Positions 8,361 through 16,836 of a stretch of DNA of 64,000 bases are shown piece after piece. Location of the stretch: NCBI RefSeq assembly GCF_007827595.1, contig NZ_VISR01000007.1:62001-126000 (forward strand), written 5' to 3'. This stretch comes from Streptomyces sp. BK340 (lineage in GTDB: Bacteria > Actinomycetota > Actinomycetes > Streptomycetales > Streptomycetaceae). The notes below the pieces were generated by a model. The model made no database searches and was not told the DNA's origin. It saw only the letters and a list, made by a program, of their open reading frames with translations. Positions within the stretch are counted from its first letter, which is position 1. The number at the start of each line of letters is the position of its first letter. The translations under genes and the position numbers were made by a program.

Positions 8361-9530
8361 TCAGCCCTCCAGGACCGTGCGCAGGTCCCACAGGGTCCGC
8401 CAGGTGGCGGAGCCCTGCTCGGCACGGCGCCGGACGGGACCGTCCCAGTAGCCGCGCAGCCGGGCCGCATCCGCCGGGTCGTCCTTGCGCACGACACCGA
8501 GGAGATGGCCCGGGAGCAGGCCGAGGACGTCGCGGTCACCGGGGAAGTACGCCGCGGCCAGCCCGAGCGCGCCGGCGACGGACACGGCCTCCGCGGTGCT
8601 CATCACGGTGGAGGGCCGCTCCACCTCCCACCCCTCCGTCGACCGACCCTCCCGCAGGTCCCGGAACGCGGTGACCAGAGCCTCCAGCACGGCGTCGTCG
8701 ACCTGGAAGGGCGCCCCGGCCCGCTCCACCGACGCCCTGGCCTGGCTGCGCACCAGCGCCGTCTCGGCGTCGAGGTCCGGAATGGGGCCCACGGTCTCGA
8801 AGTTGAAGCGGCGCTTGAGCGCTGCGGACATCTCCGAGACGCCCTTGTCCCGCAGGTTGGCGGTGGCGATGAGGTTGAACCCGGGCGCCGCGTGCGCCAG
8901 GGCGTCCTCGCCGCCCGCCAGTTCGGGTACCGCGATCCGCCGCTCCGACAGCAGCGACACCAGGGCGTCCTGCACCTCGGGCAGACAGCGGGTGACCTCC
9001 TCGACCCGGGCGATCGCACCCCGGGACATCGCGGTCAGCACCGGCGACGGCACCAGCGCCTGCCGGCTGGGGCCCTGAGCGAGCAACAGGGCGTAGTTCC
9101 AGCCGTACTTGAGCTGGTCCTCGGTCGTCCCCGCCGTGCCCTGCACCACCAGGCCGCTGGTTCCGCAGACGGCCGTGGACAGCAGCTCGGACAGCATGGA
9201 CTTGGCGGTGCCGGGCTCGCCGACGAGCAGCAGGCCCCGCTCGCCGGCGAGCGTGACGACACACCGCTCCACCAGTGCCCGGTCGCCGACGAACTTGCCC
9301 TCCACCACCAGGCGCCGCGGCACCCCGTCCGGCACCTCGGCGTCCTCGGGCAGGCGCAGCGCCTGCCCGCCGCTGCCCATCACGAAGGTGACGACGGCCC
9401 GGGGCGTGAGCCGCCACGCGGGCGGGCGCGGACCGGCGTCGTGGGCGGCGAGGAAGGCCAGTTCGGTGGCGTACCGGTCCTCGGGCGGGACGATCTGACG
9501 GGTCGCGTCGGGAACGAGGACGGTGGTCAT
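8361..9530 (-). CDS. MoxR-family AAA+ ATPase (YehL-like)
   Basis: 389 residues. Walker A is GEPGTAKS at residues 104-111. The Walker B region has the RVEEVTRCLPEVQDAL form of this MoxR branch, and the sensor-1 segment reads LIATANLRDKGVSEMS with the arginine-finger region ALKRRFNFE. MoxR ATPases are hexameric remodelling chaperones that work with a VWA partner, which is encoded immediately downstream. Neighbours are the 1666-residue protein 49 bp upstream and the DUF5682/VWA gene at the stop codon. The ~90-residue N-terminal extension before the ATPase core is not assigned. Confidence 0.9.
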   Translation of the reverse strand: MTTVLVPDATRQIVPPEDRYATELAFLAAHDAGPRPPAWRLTPRAVVTFVMGSGGQALRLPEDAEVPDGVPRRLVVEGKFVGDRALVERCVVTLAGERGLLLVGEPGTAKSMLSELLSTAVCGTSGLVVQGTAGTTEDQLKYGWNYALLLAQGPSRQALVPSPVLTAMSRGAIARVEEVTRCLPEVQDALVSLLSERRIAVPELAGGEDALAHAAPGFNLIATANLRDKGVSEMSAALKRRFNFETVGPIPDLDAETALVRSQARASVERAGAPFQVDDAVLEALVTAFRDLREGRSTEGWEVERPSTVMSTAEAVSVAGALGLAAAYFPGDRDVLGLLPGHLLGVVRKDDPADAARLRGYWDGPVRRRAEQGSATWRTLWDLRTVLEG

Positions 9531-9579
9531 CGGCAGGTGCCCTTCGGGGTGGTGCGGGTGGTGGTCGGTGAGGAGAGGA

Positions 9580-12500
9580 TCATCGGCGCCGCCCCCTGCG
9601 CGTCGCCCGGGTGGTCAGCTCCTCGTAGGCCGGGGCGTCCCCGGTGCGGACGCGCTCCCAGGCACGGGCGAACAGCTCGGGCACCGGCAGCAGGGGCTGG
9701 GCGCGCCGGCGGTCGAGGACCGGGTACAGGCCCTCCTTCCAGATCTCCACCGGCAGCGCGGGCGACTTCAGCTCGCGCCAGCCGCAGGGCAGGAACAGGC
9801 TCCGTCCCGCGCGTGGCCGCTTGGCCTCCACGACCAGGTCCGTCGCGGCCAGCTCCGCACGGGCCTTCTTCATGCGGGCGGGCTTCCAGCCGGTCCAGCG
9901 TGCGCAGTTGCGGTCCGTCGGGTCGGGCAGGGCCAGCAGCATGAGGTAGAGCGCTGCCGCGTCCTCGCCCAGGCCGTGCGCCGCGGCGGCCTCGGCGACG
10001 AGCGCGGGCACGGTGACGGTCGGGTCCTGCGCGTATCCCGAGGGACCCTCGGTGCCCACGCCGGCCTCGACCGCCCGGGCCAGGTCGTCGCCCAGGAGCG
10101 TGCGCAGCATGCGCAGCCCGTGCCCGCGCGCACCGCCGACCAGGCCTTCCAGCAGCCCGAACACGGTGTCGTCGGGGCCGGTGAGCGCGGCCGGGCGCAC
10201 CAGGACCGTCTCCGTGTCGCGGTACCAGGGACGTAGGACGAGCGCCTCGCCGACGCGGGTGAGACCGTGCGCGTCGGAGCCCCCCGTCTCCGGGAGGCCG
10301 TGCGTCCTGCGCAGTTCGACGGCGGTCGAGCCGCCTTTCTCCGTCCACTCGACGTCCAGGTCGAGCAGCAGCTCCGGATCGGCCATCCGGCGGCGCAGGG
10401 CGGCCAGCCCCTCGGGCAGGTACGCGCGCAACGGGTGGCCGTACGGCAGGACGTAGGCCAGCGCGGCCAGGTCGTTCACGGCGCCAGCCAGCTCGCGCCG
10501 GCCGGGGATCGCGCCCGGGTCCGCCCAGGCGAGGTTGCCGTCCTTGTCCGGCCGCAGGACCGTGGTGCGGGCGAGCCAGGGGGTGCGGGACGGGTTGAGC
10601 ACGTCCTCGGCGTATCCGGCGCCCGTCCCGGCCAGGTCGGCGGCGAGTTCCTCCGGAACGCGGACGAGCGAGCCGAGACGCTCGGCCCAGCCCCGGCCGG
10701 CGGCCGCGGTGTCCGGTCCGGTGGTCCACAGGTCGGCGGGGTCCGCGGGCAGCAGGGCGCCGAGCAGGGCGTTGCGTTCCTCCTGCGCCAGGGCGTTGAC
10801 CCGGGAGACGGCGAACTCGCACTGCCGGGGCTTGAGTCCGAGCACGGCCAGTCCCTCCGCGCCGGGCGACTGCGGCAGGCCGGCCAGCAGCACGGCGGCC
10901 TGCAGTGGACCGAGTCCGCCGTCCGTCGCCGCGACCAGCGCCTCGGGCGCCTCGGACCGCCAGGGCGCGGCGCCCTTGTCCCGGATCAGCCGGGTGACGG
11001 TGGCGAGGTCTTCGGCGGAGATCCCCGTGTCGTGCCGGACCTCGCTCTCCAGCGCGAAGTGGGCGATCGCGCCGAACGCACCGGACGGGTCGTGGTCCAG
11101 GGCCAGCCAGCGCACCCGGTCCCGCTCGCTGTCGATGCTCTGGCAGCCGAGGATCACGACGGTACGGCCCTCGCGGCGCAGCACCTGGCCGGCCCGCTGC
11201 TGCTTGTCGTGCGGCTCGTTCAGCACGATCTCGCGCAGGTTGCCGCCGGCCGCCGCCAGCGGTCCTTCGGCGACCGCCTCCAGCAGCAGGAGCAACGGCT
11301 CCCGGCGGGCGTCGGACAGGGCGGGCGAGGCGGCCCGGTGGGCGAGCGCCCGCAGGACGCCCAGCGCGGACGGCCAGACCGTGCCGATGCCGGGGATGGT
11401 GCGCTCGTCGCTGAGCCAGCCGTCGCCCAGCGCGGCGAGCTGCTCCCGGTCGGGCAGTCGCCTGCCCTCGGCGGCCCCGCCGGACAGCACGTGGTTCACC
11501 GCCCGGATCTGGCGCAGCACGCTCCACCGCTCCCCGTACCACCCGCCGTGCAGGCCGACCACCCCGGACAGCGCGTTGTTCAGGGTGCGGTCGTCGCCGT
11601 GCCGGGGCCGGTAGTCGGCGAACATCTCCTCGTCCCCGGCGGCCTTCTGCGGCCGCTCCTGGGGCGGATTCGCGAACGTGGTGGCCGCATCGGTGAGGCG
11701 CAGCGTCACCCGCACCAGGGAGGTGACACCCGTGAGCAGCCGGCCGTCGGTGCAGCCGGGCAGGGCGAGGGCGACGGCTCCGAGGGCGACGTGGTCCGCG
11801 GACGGCACGGCGGCCCTGGCGGCCTCGTCCGATCCGGCCCGCTCCAGCGCCTGCCGCCGCCCTTCCAGCGCCAGCGCCGTGACCCGCAGCAGCTCGGCCG
11901 CCCGTTCGTCGGTCAGGGCGCGCAGCACGGCCGAGCCCTGCTCGTCACGGGGGCGCAGCGCATGCCAGAAGGGCAGGGGCGGCACCAGCCGGGTTCCGGC
12001 GGCGAACTCGCTGCCGCGCTCGTTCGGCGTCACCCGGCCCAGTTCGCCGTCCGCGGAGGTGTCGTCGGAGGCGAACAGGCCGACCTGCCGGATCATCTGC
12101 GCGGCCACGGGCTCGGCCCCGCCGGGCAGCCGCAGGGCGCCGAGCGGCGCCGAGCCGGTCCGACCGCCGTAGGACGCGGGCATGGAGACCGTGCGCCCGT
12201 CGGGCGTACCGGCGGTCCTGCGGGCGTCGGCGCCCTTGCCCTCCGCGCGCACCCACCGGCCGAGCACCGTCCCGTCGGTGCCGAACGGGCTGTCCTCCAG
12301 CCCCGGTCGGAGCGGCAGCACCTCGCAGAAACCGGGCAGCAGGGACGTCTCGTCCCGGATCCCGGCGCGCAGCAGTGCGGGCAGGGAGGCGCGGCCGTGC
12401 GTGCCGGTGGCCGGGTCGTACTCGAGCCAGACGGTCTCCAGGCCCTGCCTGCCCTGACGCCAGTACGTGGTGCCGTCGGCGATGACGGCGCGGCTCGGGG

Positions 12501-14580
12501 GCAGGACCGTGTCGCCCGCGTGCAGGGTGCGGCCGCCGGTCGCGCGGCCGCCGTCCGGCAGCGGGACGGAGGCGGTGTCCGTCTCGTTGCCCGACCACCA
12601 GGACGAGAGCTGTTCGCCGCCCAGCTCCACCACCTCGGTGGGGCGGGCGGACCAGTAGCCGTGCTGCGTGCGGCCCTGCCGCCACATCACCAGCAGCTCC
12701 CCGTCCACGTACCGGAACCGGGGGCGCTGCCAGCGGTCCAGCTCCTGGGGCAGCCGCAGGTCGTGTTCGAGGAGGATCCCGTCCGGGCCGACCACGATCG
12801 CCTTGTGCCCGCGCACCACGATCAGTGCGGGCCACGCCTCGTGCAGCGTCAGCGTGCTGTCCTTGTCCTTCCTGGTCTCGGCGTCGAGCAGCTCCAGCGC
12901 CTCGTCCAGGGCGGCCCAGCCCAGTTCGTCCAGGATCCCGGCGCGCAGGGTGCGGCCGAGCAGCGGCGCCACCTCGTGTCCGGCGACGCGGGCGACGGCG
13001 TCGGGACCGGCCTCGGAGGCGACCGTGCGGAAGGGGCGCAGCCGGTCGAGCGCGGCACGGGCGCGGGGCAGGCCCACCGCGCGCGTGAACTCCCCGGCGG
13101 CCTCGTCCAGCCACTCGCGCAGCACCACGGACAGCACGGGATGGGCGGCGGCCGTCTTCAGCAGGCCGGAACTGCGGGAGTCCTTGCCCACCGGCTCGAC
13201 GGCCTGGTGCAGCAGGCGCCGCAGGCGCGGGTCGGCCGCGACGGCCACCAGGTCCCGGCGGCCGGCCCGGGTGTCCTTCAGCCAGTCGGTGAGCGCCAGG
13301 TACACGTTCACGTCGGGGCCGGGCACGGTGAGCGGGACGCCCTCGGCCACGCACAGGTCCAGCAGGTCGAGGTCGGCGCCCGCGTGCCAGCGGCCGGTGA
13401 ACAGGTCGACCGGCCGCCCGGCGGCACGCAGCCCCGCAGCCATCCGCTCGACGAGGGCCAGCGTGCCCGGGGAGCGGCGCGACCAGGACCCGCCGTGCTT
13501 GCGGAAGAGCGCCCAGCGGCTCAGCCAGTCCGCGGGATCGACCCCGTACTCCTCGGCCGCCGCCTGCTCGGTCAGCAGCCGCTCGGCCCCGCACTCGGCG
13601 AGCAGCGTCAGCCAGAACTCGTCGTCCTGGACCTCCCGGCCCAGTCCGGCCGGCATGATCTCCAGCAGGCGCGCCCGCACGGCCGGCTGCCGCTCCGCGA
13701 GGACCGGCAGGACCGTGCGGAAGGAGTTCCAGAAGGACGCGGGCGCCCGGACGGCGGCGGGGGAGGCCAGCAGGTCGGCGACCAGGGCGCACTCCTCGGT
13801 CGCCCGGTCCAGGCCCGCCGCCCTGATCAGCCCGCGTGCGTCCTGCGGCAGCGAGGCGTACGGCGGCATGCCGGCCGCGCAGCGCTCGACCGTCAGCTGC
13901 CGGAACTGCGCCCACGCGGCGGCCGGGTCGAGGCGCCGGGCGAGGTCCTTCACGTGCTCCTTGAGGGCCTTGACGGTCAGCGCTCCGGCGAAGGCGAACT
14001 CCAGGAAGACGGCCCGCTGCCGCTCCTCGTCCACGGCGAGCGCGTGCACCCGCTCGGCCTCGCGGGCCTTGCCGAAGAAGGCGGCCGCGTAGGTGGTGTT
14101 CTCGTGCTGCAGGAAGGCCCGTGCGGCCTGCTCGTAGAAGGTCGGCAGGAAGTGCGGCACGGCGCGGCCGAGCTGCTCGCCGAGCGCCTCGAAGCCCTCC
14201 TTGGCGGTGCCGGGGCGGGACTTGGCCTGCCGGGCGAGCCGCTCGACGTCCTTGACCAGGGCGAGCGCGTGGTGCCCGTTGGCCGGGTCGTTCACCAGCG
14301 CCCAGGCCGGGAAGCCCAGCGTCTCCTTGCGTACCTGCCCGACCTCGGGCACGTCCGGCTCGCGGGCGAGGCCCAGGAACTCCAGCGCCAGGTCCTCGGC
14401 CTCGCCGAGGGTGCCCGGCACCAGGCGGACCACCTGACGGCCGTCCAGGGCGGGGTGTGTGTAGGTGCGGACGGTGAGGCCGTCGGCGTCCTCGCGCGCG
14501 GTGCTGCCCGGGGGCAGTACGGCGCCGGCGTCCAGCAGCGTGGCCGTGGTGGTCTCGTCGTACCCGGTGATGACCGTCAT
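9580..14580 (-). CDS. 1666-residue protein of unknown family in the MoxR/VWA operon
   Basis: Starts MTVITGYDETTTATLL; its ATG overlaps the stop of the DUF4132-like gene by four bases. I recognise no catalytic motif, signal peptide or membrane segment. Visible features are an α-helical N-terminal ~550 residues rich in Leu/Ala/Arg, two β-strand blocks each containing WRQGR (about residues 630 and 705) that resemble blades of a propeller, and a helical C-terminal half ending in an Arg-rich tail. Orthologues in Streptomyces tend to be labelled as DNA-binding or hypothetical. Its position suggests a scaffold or substrate-recognition subunit of the MoxR complex, which is inference. Confidence 0.7.
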   Translation of the reverse strand: MTVITGYDETTTATLLDAGAVLPPGSTAREDADGLTVRTYTHPALDGRQVVRLVPGTLGEAEDLALEFLGLAREPDVPEVGQVRKETLGFPAWALVNDPANGHHALALVKDVERLARQAKSRPGTAKEGFEALGEQLGRAVPHFLPTFYEQAARAFLQHENTTYAAAFFGKAREAERVHALAVDEERQRAVFLEFAFAGALTVKALKEHVKDLARRLDPAAAWAQFRQLTVERCAAGMPPYASLPQDARGLIRAAGLDRATEECALVADLLASPAAVRAPASFWNSFRTVLPVLAERQPAVRARLLEIMPAGLGREVQDDEFWLTLLAECGAERLLTEQAAAEEYGVDPADWLSRWALFRKHGGSWSRRSPGTLALVERMAAGLRAAGRPVDLFTGRWHAGADLDLLDLCVAEGVPLTVPGPDVNVYLALTDWLKDTRAGRRDLVAVAADPRLRRLLHQAVEPVGKDSRSSGLLKTAAAHPVLSVVLREWLDEAAGEFTRAVGLPRARAALDRLRPFRTVASEAGPDAVARVAGHEVAPLLGRTLRAGILDELGWAALDEALELLDAETRKDKDSTLTLHEAWPALIVVRGHKAIVVGPDGILLEHDLRLPQELDRWQRPRFRYVDGELLVMWRQGRTQHGYWSARPTEVVELGGEQLSSWWSGNETDTASVPLPDGGRATGGRTLHAGDTVLPPSRAVIADGTTYWRQGRQGLETVWLEYDPATGTHGRASLPALLRAGIRDETSLLPGFCEVLPLRPGLEDSPFGTDGTVLGRWVRAEGKGADARRTAGTPDGRTVSMPASYGGRTGSAPLGALRLPGGAEPVAAQMIRQVGLFASDDTSADGELGRVTPNERGSEFAAGTRLVPPLPFWHALRPRDEQGSAVLRALTDERAAELLRVTALALEGRRQALERAGSDEAARAAVPSADHVALGAVALALPGCTDGRLLTGVTSLVRVTLRLTDAATTFANPPQERPQKAAGDEEMFADYRPRHGDDRTLNNALSGVVGLHGGWYGERWSVLRQIRAVNHVLSGGAAEGRRLPDREQLAALGDGWLSDERTIPGIGTVWPSALGVLRALAHRAASPALSDARREPLLLLLEAVAEGPLAAAGGNLREIVLNEPHDKQQRAGQVLRREGRTVVILGCQSIDSERDRVRWLALDHDPSGAFGAIAHFALESEVRHDTGISAEDLATVTRLIRDKGAAPWRSEAPEALVAATDGGLGPLQAAVLLAGLPQSPGAEGLAVLGLKPRQCEFAVSRVNALAQEERNALLGALLPADPADLWTTGPDTAAAGRGWAERLGSLVRVPEELAADLAGTGAGYAEDVLNPSRTPWLARTTVLRPDKDGNLAWADPGAIPGRRELAGAVNDLAALAYVLPYGHPLRAYLPEGLAALRRRMADPELLLDLDVEWTEKGGSTAVELRRTHGLPETGGSDAHGLTRVGEALVLRPWYRDTETVLVRPAALTGPDDTVFGLLEGLVGGARGHGLRMLRTLLGDDLARAVEAGVGTEGPSGYAQDPTVTVPALVAEAAAAHGLGEDAAALYLMLLALPDPTDRNCARWTGWKPARMKKARAELAATDLVVEAKRPRAGRSLFLPCGWRELKSPALPVEIWKEGLYPVLDRRRAQPLLPVPELFARAWERVRTGDAPAYEELTTRATRRGRRR

Positions 14581-15431
14581 GCCGCCTGCTCCTCGTCCTG
14601 GATGTCCCGCCCGGCGTACAGCGCCGCCGCCATGCGCATGCCCTCCGACCAGGCGACCGGTCCGACCTGACCGAGCTTCAGCACGCGCCCGGCGGGGTCG
14701 GACCACACCAGCGACCCGGTCTCGGTCTCCTCGTAGCCGTCGTAGTCGCCGACCCAGACACGGGCCTCGGTGCCGCGGCCGCCCTCCAGGACCGAGCACA
14801 CGGCGTGTCCGCCGCGCACCCGGTATCCGAGCTGGGTGACCCTGCCGTGCAGGAAGCGCAGTTCCTTGTACGAGCCGCCCGCGTACTCCTCCACCTGGGT
14901 GCCCTCGGCGTCCACGCCGGCCGGGCGCTGCCAGACCTCGCGGAAGAGCTGTCCCGCCCGCTGCTCGACGCCCAGTTCGACGGCGAACTCGCGCAGTTCC
15001 TCCAGGTCGTCCAGGAGGACCGGGTGAGGGATGCGGACGAGTTCGGGGGAGATACGGACGGTGTCGCCGTCGAGGTCGACGAGACCCAGGCCGCGCTCGG
15101 GGTCGGCGTCCCGCAGGAAACCGGCGACCTGTCCGTCGTCCCCGGTCACGACCACGTCGCGCAGCGCGGCCTGCCAGGCGGGGTCCGGCCACACGCGGGC
15201 GATGACGGCGAACGGCACCGGAAGCGAGCGGACCATCCACCGCTCGACGTCGGCCAGGCACTGCCGCTCGTGCCGCTCCAGCCACTCGGCGAGCTGCCTC
15301 AGCCCCACGACCGCCGGATCGTCACCGAGTTTGGCGGGCACGGACTTCAGCCGGCGCCCGGCCGCATTGCGGCACACCACTTTCCCGCCGTCGAGAGCGA
15401 CCTCATAGTCGCCGGCCGCAACCCACCCCAT
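14577..15431 (-). CDS. DUF4132 / MolR-like protein (YehI C-terminal type)
   Basis: 284 residues, first gene of the operon. The motif order GRRLKSVPAKLGDDPAV, a helix with ECxx-type WLERHERQC, ERWMVRSLPVPFAVIARVW, HPVLLDDLEELREF and QLFREVWQRP matches the DUF4132 domain found at the C-terminus of E. coli MolR/YehI. No enzymatic activity is established for the family. Here the domain is a stand-alone protein translationally coupled to the giant protein that follows, as if the long enterobacterial protein were split in two. Confidence 0.8.
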   Translation of the reverse strand: MGWVAAGDYEVALDGGKVVCRNAAGRRLKSVPAKLGDDPAVVGLRQLAEWLERHERQCLADVERWMVRSLPVPFAVIARVWPDPAWQAALRDVVVTGDDGQVAGFLRDADPERGLGLVDLDGDTVRISPELVRIPHPVLLDDLEELREFAVELGVEQRAGQLFREVWQRPAGVDAEGTQVEEYAGGSYKELRFLHGRVTQLGYRVRGGHAVCSVLEGGRGTEARVWVGDYDGYEETETGSLVWSDPAGRVLKLGQVGPVAWSEGMRMAAALYAGRDIQDEEQAA

Positions 15432-15619
15432 ACATGCCTCCCCGCATGCGCAGTGATCAAGTGACGGGAACTCTAGGGGAGGCCACTGACAACGCCGTCC
15501 GCCGCCCGGGAGGCACGCATCCCGACGGAACCGGCCACCGTGGACCGTGTACGAGTCGAGGAGGATTCGGGGACCCCGGATCCGCGTGCCGGGCGGGCGG
15601 GGCGCTGCCTCCCGGGTGG

Positions 15620-16376
15620 CCGCGGTCGTCCGGGCTCGACATCGACACCCTGCTCATCCACGGCGGCCGCTACTACGTCGACGGCATCCTGTGCGACGCC
15701 GACCGCCCGGCATCCCCGTACCGGACGAGGACGACAAGGAGCAGCCGGCTCCCGGGACCGACGCCCACTGGGACTACTGGAACCAGCCCGACGGCTTCCG
15801 CGACCCGGAGAACCCCGTCGACCGGCTGCCCTCGCCCGCCCAGTCGCCCTTCGTCGTCTACCTGAAGGTGTGGGAGCGGGCGGTCTCCGCGGCCGAGGAC
15901 CCGGCGCTGCGCGAGGTCGCCCTCGGCGCCGCGCTGCCCGACACCGCCGTCCGCGCCAAGGTGGTCTGGCAGGTGCTGCCGCTGTCCCTGTCCGCGCTCG
16001 ACATCGAGGGCGGCGAACCGTCCGCCCAGGCCGTGCGTGACGCGTTCGAGAAGTGGACGAAGGCCCAGGCGGAGCCCTCCGCGAGGCTCGCCGCCCGCAG
16101 CGAGCGGCCCGAGCACGCCGACGAGGACCCCTGCCTGGTCCGGCCCGACGCCCGCTACCGGGGCCCGGAGAACGAGCTGTACCGGGTCGAGGTCCACGCG
16201 GGCGGCGACGCGAATGACGCCACCTTCAAGTGGTCGAGGGAGAACGGCTCCGTGGTCTTCCCGGTCGACGAACTGGACGGCACCTGGGTGCAGTTGGCGA
16301 CCCTCGGCCTCGACGACAAGCTCGACCTGGACGTCGGCGACCACGTCGAGTTCACCGACACGGCCTACGCCGGGCG
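15620..16376 (+). pseudogene. DUF6519 protein remnant (phage-tail/injection-system type)
   Basis: The plus strand encodes LDIDTLLIHGGRYYVDGILC, the hallmark of DUF6519 proteins, in one frame until about 15,705. It then continues in the next frame with WDYWNQPDGFRDPENP, SPFVVYLKVWERAV, RYRGPENELYRVEVH, ATFKWSRENGSVVFPV and VGDHVEFTDTAYA. The usual start (MKGDFxRxTFDP) is missing, there is an internal frameshift, and the frame then runs directly into the antisense of the DUF5997 gene, so the C-terminal half is gone. DUF6519 genes normally sit in contractile-tail or extracellular injection clusters; none remains here. This is a relic left by deletion. Confidence 0.8.
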
Positions 16377-16778
16377 TCAGCGCCGCTCGGCGCCCTTCTC
16401 CTGCTGCTCCTTGTGCAGCTTCTTGATCCGCACGGTTTCCTTGCGGACCTCGGCCTGGGTGGCGCGCTCCTTGTCCAGCCACTCGGGCCGCTCTTCCTTG
16501 AGCGCCTCGATCTGCTCGGTGGTCAGCGCCTCTGTGACCCCGCCGCGGGCGAGGCCCGCGATGGACACGCCGAGCTTCGCGGCGACCACCGGGCGCGGGT
16601 GCGGGCCGTTCTCCCGCAGTACACGCAGCCACTCCGGCGGGTTGGCCTGCAGCTCGTTCAGCTCGGCGCGCGAGACCACACCCTCCTGGAACTCGGCGGG
16701 GGTGGCGGGGAGGTACACACCCAGCTTCTTCGCCGCGGTCGCGGGCTTCATCGTCTGGGTGCTCTGCTGCGAACTCAT
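16377..16778 (-). CDS. DUF5997 family protein
   Basis: 133 residues, starting MSSQQSTQTMKPATAAKKLGVYLPA. The pattern AAKKLGVYLPATPAEFQ, LRVLRENGPHPRPVVAAKLG and VTEALTTEQIEAL is that of DUF5997, a small conserved actinobacterial family. The C-terminus is charged and helical. The ATG at 16778 is seven bases after TACCCT, so it looks leaderless. It is divergent from the LysR-effector gene at 16837 with only 58 bp between them, an arrangement that suggests shared control. Function is unknown. Confidence 0.85.
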   Translation of the reverse strand: MSSQQSTQTMKPATAAKKLGVYLPATPAEFQEGVVSRAELNELQANPPEWLRVLRENGPHPRPVVAAKLGVSIAGLARGGVTEALTTEQIEALKEERPEWLDKERATQAEVRKETVRIKKLHKEQQEKGAERR

Positions 16779-16836
16779 GAGGCCAAGGGTATCGGCCGCG
16801 TGCCGGACGGCCGACCACGGCCGGTAACCTGGCCTG
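16779..16836. promoter_or_regulatory. divergent promoters for two leaderless genes
   Basis: In this 58 bp gap TACCCT (minus strand) lies seven bases before the DUF5997 ATG, and TAACCT (plus strand, 16825-16830) lies six bases before the GTG of the LysR-effector gene. Neither gene has a Shine-Dalgarno site. TANNNT boxes at this distance are typical of leaderless transcripts in Streptomyces. Confidence 0.5.

Noticed and set aside
2948..8539. A single 1863-codon frame spanning two genes on the minus strand
   Set aside because: Its first ~1230 codons are Arg/Gly/Pro-rich shadow of the DUF5682/VWA gene; only the part from 4843 on is real (SWIM protein).
10267..14670. A 1467-codon plus-strand frame opposite the giant protein
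   Set aside because: Gln/Arg/Gly/Val-rich composition typical of the antisense of GC-rich genes, no motifs, and it covers the well-supported minus-strand gene.
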